The position numbers were made by a program, and so were the translations under genes. From Clostridia bacterium (lineage in GTDB: Bacteria > Bacillota > Clostridia > Oscillospirales > CAG-272), in the NCBI GenBank assembly GCA_017937845.1, contig JAGBCV010000012.1, forward strand, positions 1 through 57,450: a stretch of DNA of 57,450 bases, given 5' to 3'. Of this stretch, positions 42,222-50,531 are shown one piece after another. The notes under the pieces were generated by a model. That model worked only from the letters and a program-made list of their open reading frames with translations, was not told the origin of the DNA and did not search any database. Numbering within the stretch: position 1 is the stretch's first letter; each line of letters opens with the position of its first letter.

Positions 42222-44750
42222 TTGAAAACATTCTACACAGCAGATATCAAAAAATCCGATCGTATCACACGATTGGTGGAAAACCTATATAAAAAAATGC
42301 CGGAGATCGAGGCTGACCGTGCCGTTCTCCTGACGGAATCCTATAAGGAGACCGAGGGCGAGCCGATCATCATGCGCCGCGCCAAGGCGTTCGCGCATAT
42401 TCTCGAAAACATTCCGATCACCATTCGTGACGAGGAACTCATCGTCGGAAGCGCAACGCAAGCCCCCCGCGGCTGTCAGACCTTCCCCGAGTATTCCCAC
42501 GAGTGGCTCGAAGCGGAGTTTGACACGGTGGCGACCAGAACGGCAGACCCGTTCTTCATCTCCGAAAAGACCAAGGAAACTCTCCGCGAGGTACATAAGT
42601 ATTGGAAGGGAAAGACGACGAGCGAGCTTGCAACGTCCTATATGGCGCCCGAAGCGCTCCTTGCCATCGAGCATAACATCTTTACGCCGGGTAACTATTT
42701 TTACAACGGTATCGGACACGTTACGGTCGATTATCCCAAGATCCTCAAGATCGGTTACAGCGGTCTGATCGAAGAGACCAAGGCGGCGCTCGCAAAGCTG
42801 AAGCTCGGCGATGCCGACTACGCAAAGAGAAGTCAGTTCTTGAATGCGGTGCTGATCAGCTGTGAAGCGGTCATCGGTTACGCAAAGCGCTATGCCAAGC
42901 TTGCCGACATGATGGCGGACGGTTGTGCCGACTACACGAGAAAGGCGGAGCTTCGCCGTATCGCGGTGAACTGCGAACGCGTTCCCGAATTTGGCGCAAG
43001 AAACTTCTGGGAGGCTTGCCAGTCCTTCTGGTTCATTCAGATGCTCTTGCAGGTGGAATCCAGCGGACATTCCATTTCCCCCGGTCGCTTCGACCAGTAT
43101 ATGTACCCCTATTTTGAAAAGGATCTCAAAGAGGGCGGAATCACGAGAGAATCCGCACAGGAGCTTATGGACTGCATTTGGGTCAAGCTCAACGACCTCA
43201 ACAAGTGCCGCGATGCCGCTTCCGCAGAAGGCTTCGCAGGTTACAGCCTTTTCCAAAACCTCATTGCAGGCGGTCAGGACAGACACGGCGTGGACGCAAC
43301 GAACGACCTTTCGTTCATGTGTATCAACGCAACGGAACACGTTTTCCTGCCTGCGCCCTCCTTCTCCGTTCGTGTTTGGAACGGCTCTCCGCATGAATTT
43401 TTGATGCGCGCCGCAGCCCTCACCAGAACGGGTATCGGACTTCCCGCGTACTACAACGATGAAGAGATCATTCCCGCGCTCCTTTCCAGAGGTCTTACGA
43501 TGGAGGACGCGAGAGATTATAACATCATCGGTTGCGTAGAACCGCAAACTCCCGCGAAGACCGACGGCTGGCATGACGCCGCGTTCTTCAATATGTGCCG
43601 TCCGCTTGAGCTCGTTTTCAGCCGCGGCAAGGACAAAGGTGTTCAGATCGGCCCCGATACGGGCGAATTTAAGTACATGAGGACCTTTGACGATTTCTAC
43701 AATGCCTATAAGACGCAGATGAATTACTTCATCGAGCTTCTTGTCAACTCGATCAACGCGATCGACGTCGCTCATGCAGAGCGTTGTCCGCTCCCGTATC
43801 AGTCTTCCATGGTAGAGGATTGTATCGGACGCGGCAAGAGTATGCAGGAGGGCGGCGCACACTATAACTTCTCGGGTCCTCAGGGATTCGGTATCGCAAA
43901 CATGGCGGATGCGCTCTATGCCATCAAGACGCTCGTTTACGATGAAAAGAAGTACACCCTTTGCGACTTCAAGGAAGCAATGGACAACAACTACGGTAAG
44001 GATATGGATGAGCATTACGCCGAAAAGGTGACGAAAGCCGCTGTTCACGATCTCGTGGCGCAGGGCAAGACCGTCAGCCGTGAGGATATCGCTTCCATCT
44101 TCGCCGCCGTCACCAAGAATCCTTGCACAGACGCGCAAAAGGAAAAATACGCAAAGCTCCTTGCCGATATCGAAGCCATTCCGAAATTCGGTAACGATAT
44201 TCCCGAGGTCGATGCCTTTGCAAGAGACGTTGCGTATACCTACACAAGACCGATGGAAGCTTACAAGAACCCCAGAGGCGGTATGTTCCAGGCAGGTCTT
44301 TATCCCGTTTCCGCAAACGTACCGCTCGGCGCGCAGACAGGCGCAACACCCGACGGCAGACTGGCGTATACCCCCGTTGCCGACGGCGTTTCTCCCGCGG
44401 CGGGCAGAGATATGAACGGTCCGACAGCAGGCGCGAACTCCGTTGCCAAGCTCGACCACTTCATCGCCTCCAACGGTACGCTTTACAATATGAAGTTCCA
44501 TCCCTCCGCGCTTGCGGGTACGAACGGACTTCAGAATTTCGTTTCCCTGATTCGCGGTTACTTCGACCAGAAGGGCGCACACGTTCAGTTCAACGTCGTC
44601 AGCCGCGAAACCCTCCGCGATGCACAGGCGCATCCCGAAAAATACAAATCCCTCGTGGTCAGAGTTGCAGGTTACAGTGCGCTCTTCACCACGCTTTCCA
44701 GAAGCTTGCAGGATGATATCATCAAACGTACCGAGCAGGGAGGCTTCTGA
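42222..44750 (+). CDS. B12-independent propanediol dehydratase (glycyl radical enzyme)
   Basis: This 842-residue glycyl radical enzyme should dehydrate (S)-1,2-propanediol to propionaldehyde inside the microcompartment. The active-site cysteine loop GCVEPQTP has Cys 438 and Glu 440, and the C-terminal radical loop VRVAGYSALF has Gly 817, counted from the TTG start at 42222. I recall the same numbers for the Roseburia inulinivorans enzyme, which supports this start; GGAGG (42209-42213) lies 8 nt upstream and makes the in-frame GTG at 42213 unlikely. GCVEP is shared with glycerol dehydratase and CutC, so the substrate is inferred from the aldolase, alcohol dehydrogenase and PduP/PduL neighbours. 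No encapsulation peptide is obvious. Its stop overlaps the activase gene. Confidence 0.93.
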   Translation: MKTFYTADIKKSDRITRLVENLYKKMPEIEADRAVLLTESYKETEGEPIIMRRAKAFAHILENIPITIRDEELIVGSATQAPRGCQTFPEYSHEWLEAEFDTVATRTADPFFISEKTKETLREVHKYWKGKTTSELATSYMAPEALLAIEHNIFTPGNYFYNGIGHVTVDYPKILKIGYSGLIEETKAALAKLKLGDADYAKRSQFLNAVLISCEAVIGYAKRYAKLADMMADGCADYTRKAELRRIAVNCERVPEFGARNFWEACQSFWFIQMLLQVESSGHSISPGRFDQYMYPYFEKDLKEGGITRESAQELMDCIWVKLNDLNKCRDAASAEGFAGYSLFQNLIAGGQDRHGVDATNDLSFMCINATEHVFLPAPSFSVRVWNGSPHEFLMRAAALTRTGIGLPAYYNDEEIIPALLSRGLTMEDARDYNIIGCVEPQTPAKTDGWHDAAFFNMCRPLELVFSRGKDKGVQIGPDTGEFKYMRTFDDFYNAYKTQMNYFIELLVNSINAIDVAHAERCPLPYQSSMVEDCIGRGKSMQEGGAHYNFSGPQGFGIANMADALYAIKTLVYDEKKYTLCDFKEAMDNNYGKDMDEHYAEKVTKAAVHDLVAQGKTVSREDIASIFAAVTKNPCTDAQKEKYAKLLADIEAIPKFGNDIPEVDAFARDVAYTYTRPMEAYKNPRGGMFQAGLYPVSANVPLGAQTGATPDGRLAYTPVADGVSPAAGRDMNGPTAGANSVAKLDHFIASNGTLYNMKFHPSALAGTNGLQNFVSLIRGYFDQKGAHVQFNVVSRETLRDAQAHPEKYKSLVVRVAGYSALFTTLSRSLQDDIIKRTEQGGF

Positions 44751-45538
44751 TGGAAAACTACATGGACACGAAAGGCAGAATTTTCGATATCCAGCGGTTT
44801 TCCGTTCACGACGGTCCCGGCATCCGTACGATCGTATTCCTCAAGGGCTGTGTGCTTCGCTGTAAGTGGTGCTGCAACCCCGAATCCCAAAGCTATGAGA
44901 TCCAGCAGATGAATCTCGGCGGGACGGTGAAAACGGTCGGACGGGACGTTACGGTCCGTGAGGTCTTTGATAAGGTTCGCTCCGATATGCCGTATTATCA
45001 GCGCTCGGGCGGCGGCATGACCCTTTCGGGCGGCGAATCCCTTTGCCAACCCGATTTTGCGGTCGGACTCCTCCGCGCTTGCAAGGAATACGGGATCGAC
45101 ACTGCGATGGAGTCGACAGGCTACGCCGATTACGACGTCATCAAGCGGTATCTGCCGTATCTCGACCATTATCTCATGGACATCAAGCACATGAACAGCG
45201 CAAAGCACGAAGCTTTTACCACAAAGCCAAACGGTAAAATTCTGGAAAATGCAAAACGAATCGCGCGCGACTGTCATCATCTGATCATTCGCACGCCCGT
45301 CATTCCGACTTTTAACGATACCGAAGAAGAGATCGCAGCGATCGCGGAATTTGCGACTTCGCTGGAAGGTGTTTCTGAGATGCACATTTTGCCCTATCAC
45401 AAGATGGGTGTGGACAAATATGCGGGGCTTGGCAGAGAATATGCGCTCCCCGATATTGAACCGCCGTCAAAAGAGCATATGCAGAGGCTTCTGGAGGTCG
45501 TGAGATCCAAAGGTCTTATCGCCCAGATCGGCGGTTGA
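44750..45538 (+). CDS. Glycyl-radical enzyme activase (radical SAM), compact form
   Basis: The 262-residue protein generates the glycyl radical on the dehydratase using S-adenosylmethionine and a [4Fe-4S] cluster. Cluster ligands are Cys 34, 38 and 41 (CVLRCKWC), followed by GGGMTLSGGESLCQPDFA and a DIKHMNSAKH segment. Many activases of this group, such as those of glycerol and choline lyases, carry a ferredoxin-like insertion with extra cysteines after the first motif. Here that insertion is missing and the protein is PflA-sized. It begins 1 nt inside the dehydratase stop, so it is translationally coupled, with GGGAGG upstream. Confidence 0.93.
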   Translation: MENYMDTKGRIFDIQRFSVHDGPGIRTIVFLKGCVLRCKWCCNPESQSYEIQQMNLGGTVKTVGRDVTVREVFDKVRSDMPYYQRSGGGMTLSGGESLCQPDFAVGLLRACKEYGIDTAMESTGYADYDVIKRYLPYLDHYLMDIKHMNSAKHEAFTTKPNGKILENAKRIARDCHHLIIRTPVIPTFNDTEEEIAAIAEFATSLEGVSEMHILPYHKMGVDKYAGLGREYALPDIEPPSKEHMQRLLEVVRSKGLIAQIGG

Positions 45539-45569
45539 GTCAAAAGCGGACGGAAAGGAAGCAAACATC

Positions 45570-45947
45570 ATGAACAATTATCAATATCTTCATCATGACG
45601 AAAAGACCAGAATCATTCAGGAATTGGTTCCCGGTAAGCAGATCACGCTTGCACACATCATTGCAAATCCCGACGCTATCCTCTATAAAAAGCTCGGACT
45701 TGATCCTGCGGTAGATTATTCCAAATCCGCGATCGGTATCTTGACCGTCAGCCCCAGCGAGACCGCCATCATCGCCGCGGATATCGCGCTCAAATCCTCG
45801 GGCGCGGAGCTCGGCTTCGTGGACCGCTTCAGCGGTACGGTCATCGTAACGGGGACGGTTTCCGAGGTGGAAGCCTCTCTTGCGGCGATCACCGATTACG
45901 CGGAAAATAAGCTCGGCTTTGCCATCTGTCCTCTGACGAAGACCTGA
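45570..45947 (+). CDS. pduU: Permuted single-domain shell protein, PduU/EutS type
   Basis: A 125-residue BMC-H protein of the circularly permuted class that forms hexamers in the shell facet. Its N-terminal region ELVPGKQITLAHIIANP is the permuted beta-barrel strand typical of PduU/EutS, followed by GILTVSPSETAIIAADIALKS and VIVTGTVSEVEASLAAITDY. Slightly longer than EutS (about 111-116). It is followed by the PduV-like GTPase with a one-base overlap, the same gene order as in pdu and eut operons. Confidence 0.92.
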   Translation: MNNYQYLHHDEKTRIIQELVPGKQITLAHIIANPDAILYKKLGLDPAVDYSKSAIGILTVSPSETAIIAADIALKSSGAELGFVDRFSGTVIVTGTVSEVEASLAAITDYAENKLGFAICPLTKT

Positions 45948-46402
45948 TGAAAAAGCTGTTGCTCATCGGACGTGTCGGAGCGGGGAAGACCACGCTGACG
46001 CAGGCGCTCAAGCACGAAAAGATCGGTTATCACAAGACGCAGTACATCGGCTATGAGGACTGGCTGATCGATACTCCCGGAGAATATCTGGAGAATGCAA
46101 GTCTTGCGAGCGCCATCGCGCTTTACTCCTACGAGGCGGACGTCATCGGTATCCTGATGGCGGCGGACGAGCCGTATTCGCTCTATCCGCCGAACTGTAC
46201 GGGTCACGTGAACCGCGAGGTCATCGGCATCATCACCAAATCCCATTCCGATTGCGGAACCGAACGCGCTCACCGTTGGCTCGCGCTGACGGGGTGCAAA
46301 ACCATCTTCGAGGTGGACTCTGTTACGGGCGAGGGTGTGGAAAACATCATAAAATACCTATCCGAACCGCAGAGAAAACCACAAGAAACCACAAAAAACT
46401 AA
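45947..46402 (+). CDS. pduV: PduV/EutP-like small GTPase-fold protein
   Basis: A 151-residue protein with a P-loop near its start (GRVGAGKT, residues 8-15), a DTPGEY G3 motif and an ITKSH segment in place of the standard NKxD. In Salmonella PduV associates with the compartment surface, and EutP-like proteins may act as acetate-kinase-like enzymes; the role here is not clear. It is coupled to the PduU-like gene by the 1-nt overlap (TGATG). A promoter for the next gene follows in the 153-nt gap. Confidence 0.9.
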   Translation: MKKLLLIGRVGAGKTTLTQALKHEKIGYHKTQYIGYEDWLIDTPGEYLENASLASAIALYSYEADVIGILMAADEPYSLYPPNCTGHVNREVIGIITKSHSDCGTERAHRWLALTGCKTIFEVDSVTGEGVENIIKYLSEPQRKPQETTKN

Positions 46403-46431
46403 AAAATCGGAAATATTTTGTGCCCAAAGTA

Positions 46432-46460
46432 TTGATTTCTTGGTTTTTGCGTGCTATAAT
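46432..46460 (+). promoter_or_regulatory. Internal sigma-A promoter before the aldolase gene
   Basis: TTGATT (46432-46437), 17-nt spacer, TATAAT (46455-46460) preceded by TGC (extended -10). This gives the aldolase and shell genes their own transcript. Downstream, the 5' leader contains two small inverted repeats, GATTC-GTGA-GAATC (46470-46483) and TTTTGGG-ATAAAA-CCCAAAA (46489-46508). Confidence 0.85.
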
Positions 46461-46488
46461 AGTATTGTGGATTCGTGAGAATCTCAAA

Positions 46489-46508
46489 TTTTGGGATAAA
46501 ACCCAAAA
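46489..46508 (+). promoter_or_regulatory. Inverted repeat in the aldolase leader, possible operator or hairpin
   Basis: TTTTGGG and CCCAAAA flank a six-base centre about 30 nt downstream of the expected transcription start. It could be an operator for the DeoR-type regulator encoded in the operon, or a small mRNA hairpin near the ribosome site. I found no second clear copy. Confidence 0.4.
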
Positions 46509-46555
46509 CATAAAAGAAAAAACAAAAAATATTTTATATTAAGGAGACTTGAATC

Positions 46556-47347
46556 ATGGTAAGCGAATACGAAATCAAAAAACAAATTTGCGAAATCGGT
46601 CAGAGAATCTACAACAAAGGCATGGTTGCTGCAAATGACGGTAACATCTCCGTAAAGATCAGCGAAAATGAATTCCTCTGCACACCTACCGGTGTTTCCA
46701 AGGGCTTCATGACCCCCGAATTTATCTGCAAAGTTGACAAGAACGGTAACGTTATCCAGGCAAACAAAGGCTTCAAGCCCTCTTCCGAAATCAAGATGCA
46801 CATGAGAGTTTACAAGGAAAGACCCGACGTTCAGTCCGTCGTTCACGCGCATCCTCTCTACGCTACCAGCTTTGCTATCGCAGGCATTCCGCTCACCGAG
46901 CCGATCATGCCCGAAGCAGTAATCGCACTTGGCTGTGTTCCGATCGCTGAATACGGCACACCTTCCACCGAAGAAATTCCGGACGCTGTTTCCAAGTACC
47001 TCCAGTACTACGATGCAGTTCTTCTCGAAAACCACGGTGCACTTTCTTACTCCGACTCCCTTATCAACGCATACTACAAGATGGAATCTCTTGAATTCTA
47101 CGCACAGCTCCTTTACCAGTCCAAGGTTCTCGGCGGACCTAAGACCCTTTCTGAAGCTCAGGTTCAGAGACTCTACGAAATCCGCAGACAGTTCGGTCTC
47201 AAGGGTAAGCACCCCGCTGACCTTTGCCCCAACGCAAAAGCAGGTAAGCCCAGCTGCCACGGTTGCGGCGGTTCTTGCGGTGGTCATGATTCCGCAGACC
47301 TCATCGCTGAAATCACAAAGCAGGTTATGGCTCAGCTCGGTAAATAA
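46556..47347 (+). CDS. Class II (zinc) aldolase, fuculose/rhamnulose-1-phosphate type, with C-terminal encapsulation helix
   Basis: This 263-residue aldolase should split L-fuculose-1-phosphate or a related deoxyketose phosphate into lactaldehyde and dihydroxyacetone phosphate. Zinc ligands are His 97 and His 99 (HAHPL) and His 160 (LLENHGAL); the catalytic Glu is at 78 (PSSEIKMH). The last 20 residues (ADLIAEITKQVMAQLG) form an amphipathic helix of the cargo-targeting type, joined by a Gly/Cys-rich linker with Cys 224, 234, 237 and 241. An aldolase inside the operon marks the fucose/rhamnose class of these compartments (GRM5 in the usual scheme, from recall). AAGGAG precedes the start. Confidence 0.92.
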   Translation: MVSEYEIKKQICEIGQRIYNKGMVAANDGNISVKISENEFLCTPTGVSKGFMTPEFICKVDKNGNVIQANKGFKPSSEIKMHMRVYKERPDVQSVVHAHPLYATSFAIAGIPLTEPIMPEAVIALGCVPIAEYGTPSTEEIPDAVSKYLQYYDAVLLENHGALSYSDSLINAYYKMESLEFYAQLLYQSKVLGGPKTLSEAQVQRLYEIRRQFGLKGKHPADLCPNAKAGKPSCHGCGGSCGGHDSADLIAEITKQVMAQLGK

Positions 47348-47361
47348 TCCGAGGTAAGACC

Positions 47362-47838
47362 ATGAATCCCGTGGACATTACAAGCATTGTTACGGCTTTG
47401 GTTCACGATTTGAAAGACGACATGGACGATATGACCCTTGCGGCGGCGCTTTCTCTTGCTGAAAAGGTGAAGGAAAAAGCCGCCGAGATGGGCGTCAAGG
47501 CCGTTGTCGCAGTTGCGAACCGCGGGGGAAATCCCGTGCTCGTACAATGTATGGACGATTCTTATATTGCAAGCTTTGATATCGCGCTGAATAAGGCGTA
47601 TACCTCCGTCGCGCTGAAGATGCCGACGTGTCAGCTTTCAAATCTTGCAAAACCGGGTTCTCCGCTTTACGGAATCCAGCACACAAACGCCGGGAAGATC
47701 GTGATCTTCGGCGGCGGTGAACCGCTTCTGAATAAACAGGGCAAGGTGATCGGCGCTCTGGGTGTCAGCGGCGGCAGCGAAAGCGAAGATACCGCCCTTG
47801 CCGCGTACGGTAAGGAAATTTTTGAGAAAGGGAACTAA
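47362..47838 (+). CDS. GlcG/HbpS-family protein (PduO C-terminal-like)
   Basis: The 158-residue protein matches the GlcG/HbpS fold seen at the C-terminus of PduO: VVAVANRGGNPVLVQCMDDS, FDIALNKAYTSVAL, LYGIQHTNAGKIVIFGGGEPLL and IGALGVSGGSESEDTALA. HbpS relatives bind haem, and its role in microcompartments is not settled. The first 18 residues (PVDITSIVTALVHDLK) show the same hydrophobic spacing as the other cargo-targeting helices here, followed by a short acidic linker, which suggests encapsulation. It lies between the aldolase and the alcohol dehydrogenase. Confidence 0.85.
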   Translation: MNPVDITSIVTALVHDLKDDMDDMTLAAALSLAEKVKEKAAEMGVKAVVAVANRGGNPVLVQCMDDSYIASFDIALNKAYTSVALKMPTCQLSNLAKPGSPLYGIQHTNAGKIVIFGGGEPLLNKQGKVIGALGVSGGSESEDTALAAYGKEIFEKGN

Positions 47839-47843
47839 GTATT

Positions 47844-49046
47844 ATGGATATGAATACTGCCAATATCGAGGAAATTGTGAAGCAGATTCTTGCGAACATG
47901 AAGGCGGCACCCGTTGCCGCTGCTCCTGCGGCTGCGGGCGAACTCCCCAAGACCGCTAAGGTTGCAATGCTCACACAGCTCGAAAAATTTGAAATCAAGG
48001 AATACCCCATTCCCGAAGTCGGTGACGATGACATTCTCGTCAAGGTCGAAGGCTGCGGCGTTTGCGGTACTGACGCGCATGAATTTAAGCGTGACCCCTT
48101 CGGTCTTATCCCCGTTGCCCTCGGTCATGAAGGCACAGGCGAGATCGTCAAGATGGGTAAGAACGTAAAGAAGGACAGCGCGGGCAAGCCCCTTGCCATC
48201 GGTGATAAGGTTGTTACTTGTATGATCTTCAAGGACAATCCCGACATCACCATGTATGACCTTAACAAACAGAACGTCGGCGGCGCAGACGTATACGGTC
48301 TTCTTCCCGACGATGACATTCATCTCAACGGCTGGTTCTCCGATTATATCCTCGTAAGAGGAGGCTCCACCGTATTCAACGTAAGCGACCTCGATCTCGA
48401 TTCCAGAATCCTCATCGAGCCTTGTGCAGTTCTGATCCACGCTGTGGAAAGAGCAAAAACAACAGGCATTCTCCGCTTCAACTCCCGCGTCGTTGTTCAG
48501 GGTTGCGGTCCGATCGGTCTTATCTGTATCGCCGTTCTCAGAACGATGGGTATCGAAAATATCGTTGCGGTCGACGGCGAAGAAAAACGCCTTGCATTCG
48601 CGAAAGAAATGGGCGCGACTAAGTCCGTCAACTTCAAGAATCACAAGGGTATCGAAGCGCTTACAGAAGGCGTAAAGGACGCATTCGGCGGCTATCTTGC
48701 TGACTTTGCATTCCAGTGCACAGGTTCTCCCGTGGCTCATGCAAATATCTACAAGTTCATCCGCAACGGCGGCGGTCTTTGCGAGCTTGGCTTCTTCATC
48801 AACGGCGGCGATGCAACCATCAACCCGCACTTTGATATCTGCTCCAAGGAGATCACGACCGTTGGCTCTTGGGTATACACACTCAGAGATTACGCAACGA
48901 CCTTCGATTTCTTGAAGAGAGCAAAAGGCATCGGTCTTCCGATGGCAAAACTCATCACACACAAATTCCCGCTTGAAGAGATCAATGAAGCTCTCGCCGT
49001 CAACTTGAAGATGGAAGGCCTCAAGATCGCGATCGTGAATAAATAA
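47844..49046 (+). CDS. Zinc-dependent medium-chain alcohol dehydrogenase with N-terminal encapsulation helix
   Basis: The 400-residue MDR protein probably reduces lactaldehyde to 1,2-propanediol or interconverts propanal and 1-propanol, recycling NAD. Residues 6-19 (ANIEEIVKQILANM) form a cargo-targeting helix, then an Ala/Pro linker (to about 36). Catalytic zinc ligands are in CGVCGTD and GHEGTGE. The cofactor fold QGCGPIGLI has an Asp (AVDGEEKR) at the site that favours NAD over NADP. The four-cysteine structural zinc lobe of many MDR enzymes is absent. It follows the GlcG-like gene by 5 nt. Confidence 0.92.
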   Translation: MDMNTANIEEIVKQILANMKAAPVAAAPAAAGELPKTAKVAMLTQLEKFEIKEYPIPEVGDDDILVKVEGCGVCGTDAHEFKRDPFGLIPVALGHEGTGEIVKMGKNVKKDSAGKPLAIGDKVVTCMIFKDNPDITMYDLNKQNVGGADVYGLLPDDDIHLNGWFSDYILVRGGSTVFNVSDLDLDSRILIEPCAVLIHAVERAKTTGILRFNSRVVVQGCGPIGLICIAVLRTMGIENIVAVDGEEKRLAFAKEMGATKSVNFKNHKGIEALTEGVKDAFGGYLADFAFQCTGSPVAHANIYKFIRNGGGLCELGFFINGGDATINPHFDICSKEITTVGSWVYTLRDYATTFDFLKRAKGIGLPMAKLITHKFPLEEINEALAVNLKMEGLKIAIVNK

Positions 49047-49057
49047 GGGAGTACCTT

Positions 49058-49372
49058 ATGGGAAAAGCGACAGGTATTATCGAGGTTTTTGGTCTTGCTT
49101 GTGCATTTGTTGCCTGTGATGCAGGATGCAAAGCGGCTGATGTAACCGTCGAAACATTTGATAAAAATAAGCCGGCGAAAGCGGACACCCTTCCCGTACC
49201 GTTGATCGTTTGTATCAAGTTCAGAGGTACGGTCGATAACGTAACCGCCGCAGTCGAAGCCGCAAAGGAAGCGGCAAACCGACTTACCGGTGTGGTTTCT
49301 TCTCACATCATCGCGAATGTGGAACCCGACACCGAATATATGCTCAAACTCAACGCATTCGATAAAAAATAA
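49058..49372 (+). CDS. BMC-H shell protein with atypical pore loop and extra cysteines
   Basis: A 104-residue single-domain shell protein. Its start (ATGIIEVFGLACAFVACDAG) and later TVDNVTAAVEAAKEAANRL fit BMC-H, but the usual pore loop with a GSG or GGG centre is replaced by DKNKPAKADTLP (residues 35-46). Cysteines lie at 15, 20, 24 and 52. A hexamer would have an altered central pore, possibly ligand or metal binding. It follows the alcohol dehydrogenase by 11 nt behind GGGAG. Confidence 0.88.
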   Translation: MGKATGIIEVFGLACAFVACDAGCKAADVTVETFDKNKPAKADTLPVPLIVCIKFRGTVDNVTAAVEAAKEAANRLTGVVSSHIIANVEPDTEYMLKLNAFDKK

Positions 49373-49390
49373 TTTTGGAGGCTCATTATT

Positions 49391-49669
49391 ATGGCAAGAG
49401 AAGCACTTGGAATGATTGAAACCAGAGGTCTCGTAGCAGCGATCGAAGCTGCCGACGCAATGGTAAAGGCTGCTGAAGTAGAACTCATCGGCACAGAAAA
49501 AATCGGCTCCGGACTCGTATCCGTTATGGTACGCGGCGACGTCGGCGCAGTTAAGGCAGCTACCGAAGCAGGCGCTGCTGCTGCAAGCAGACTCGGCGAA
49601 ATCGTAGCAACACACGTAATCCCCAGACCTCACAGCGACGTAGAAAAGATTCTTCCCGCTATCAAATAA
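49391..49669 (+). CDS. Canonical BMC-H shell protein (PduA/PduJ-like)
   Basis: A 92-residue hexameric facet protein with [27 protein letters not shown], the pore loop KIGSGLVSV and [14 protein letters not shown]. It differs at only 8 positions from the shell protein encoded at 50532, so the two arose by duplication. The start follows TTTTGGAGG. Confidence 0.95.
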   Translation: MAREALGMIETRGLVAAIEAADAMVKAAEVELIGTEKIGSGLVSVMVRGDVGAVKAATEAGAAAASRLGEIVATHVIPRPHSDVEKILPAIK

Positions 49670-49682
49670 GAGGGGTTAAGTT

Positions 49683-49970
49683 ATGCAGGCGCTTGGTTTT
49701 GTAGAAATATCGGGTGTAACGGCGGCTGTTGACGCACTCGATATCATGTGTAAATCCGCAGACGTGGAATTTGTTACCTGGGAACGCAAGCTTGGCGGCA
49801 GACTTGTCACCATCATCGTAACGGGAACGATCTCCGCCGTTACTGCGGCAGTGGAAAACGCTGACAAAATGGCCATCAAAAAACCGGTCGCGTGCGCGGT
49901 TATCGCAAATCCGCACGAGGAAACGCGCAGACTCGTTGAGCTTAGCGCTTCCCGTCTTCAGAAAAAATAA
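49683..49970 (+). CDS. BMC-H shell protein, divergent paralogue
   Basis: A 95-residue single-domain shell protein (ALGFVEISGVTAAVDALDIM, pore loop ERKLGGRLVTI, TGTISAVTAAVENADKMA). The pore has GG with flanking Lys and Arg, so its channel should be more positive than that of the PduA-like copies. It starts 13 nt after the previous gene behind GAGGGG. Confidence 0.93.
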   Translation: MQALGFVEISGVTAAVDALDIMCKSADVEFVTWERKLGGRLVTIIVTGTISAVTAAVENADKMAIKKPVACAVIANPHEETRRLVELSASRLQKK

Positions 49971-50024
49971 CTTTGTGAAGTAAGGAAAAAATTTCCCCCG
50001 ACCGAAAGAGAGGAATGATTTCCC

Positions 50025-50480
50025 ATGGCAGAAGAAAAACTCATGCCTGAGGCGACTGCTGAAGCGGCTCCCGCGGCGGCGAAAAAGCCCTCCACAGGCG
50101 CAAAAAGAGGCAGAAAGCCTACGGCAAATACAAGTACATCCACAAAAATTGAAATAAAAAGTGCTCCGGCACCCGCCGAAGAGCACAAAAAGGAGAAAAA
50201 AATGGCACTTGAAGCACTCGGTATGGTAGAAACCAGAGGTCTTGTAGCGGCTATCGAAGCAGCAGATGCAATGGTAAAGGCTGCAAACGTTGAACTCATC
50301 GGCACAGAAAAGATCGGTTCCGGTCTTGTATCCGTTATGGTACGCGGCGACGTCGGCGCTGTTAAGGCTGCTACGGAAGCCGGCGCACAGGCAGGCGCAA
50401 AGCTCGGCGAAATCGTTGCAACACACGTAATCCCGAGACCTCATGCGGACGTTGAAAAAATTCTCCCCGCAATCAAATAA
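50025..50480 (+). CDS. BMC-H shell protein with basic N-terminal extension and a probable internal start
   Basis: The 151-residue product has a 59-residue disordered extension: an acidic Ala/Glu start, then a basic part containing [11 protein letters not shown], which resembles an AT-hook-like or other nucleic-acid-binding core. A standard 92-residue BMC-H domain follows. An internal ribosome site AGGAG (50191-50195) lies 6 nt before an in-frame ATG at 50202, so the gene may also make the unextended shell protein. That 92-residue domain is identical in sequence to the product of the gene at 50532. The long form starts at 50025 behind GAGAGGA. The function of the extension is unknown. Confidence 0.88.
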   Translation: MAEEKLMPEATAEAAPAAAKKPSTGAKRGRKPTANTSTSTKIEIKSAPAPAEEHKKEKKMALEALGMVETRGLVAAIEAADAMVKAANVELIGTEKIGSGLVSVMVRGDVGAVKAATEAGAQAGAKLGEIVATHVIPRPHADVEKILPAIK

Positions 50481-50531
50481 GGATAACGAAAAACTCAATT
50501 TTCATAAAAAATTTTAACGGAGGAAATCACT

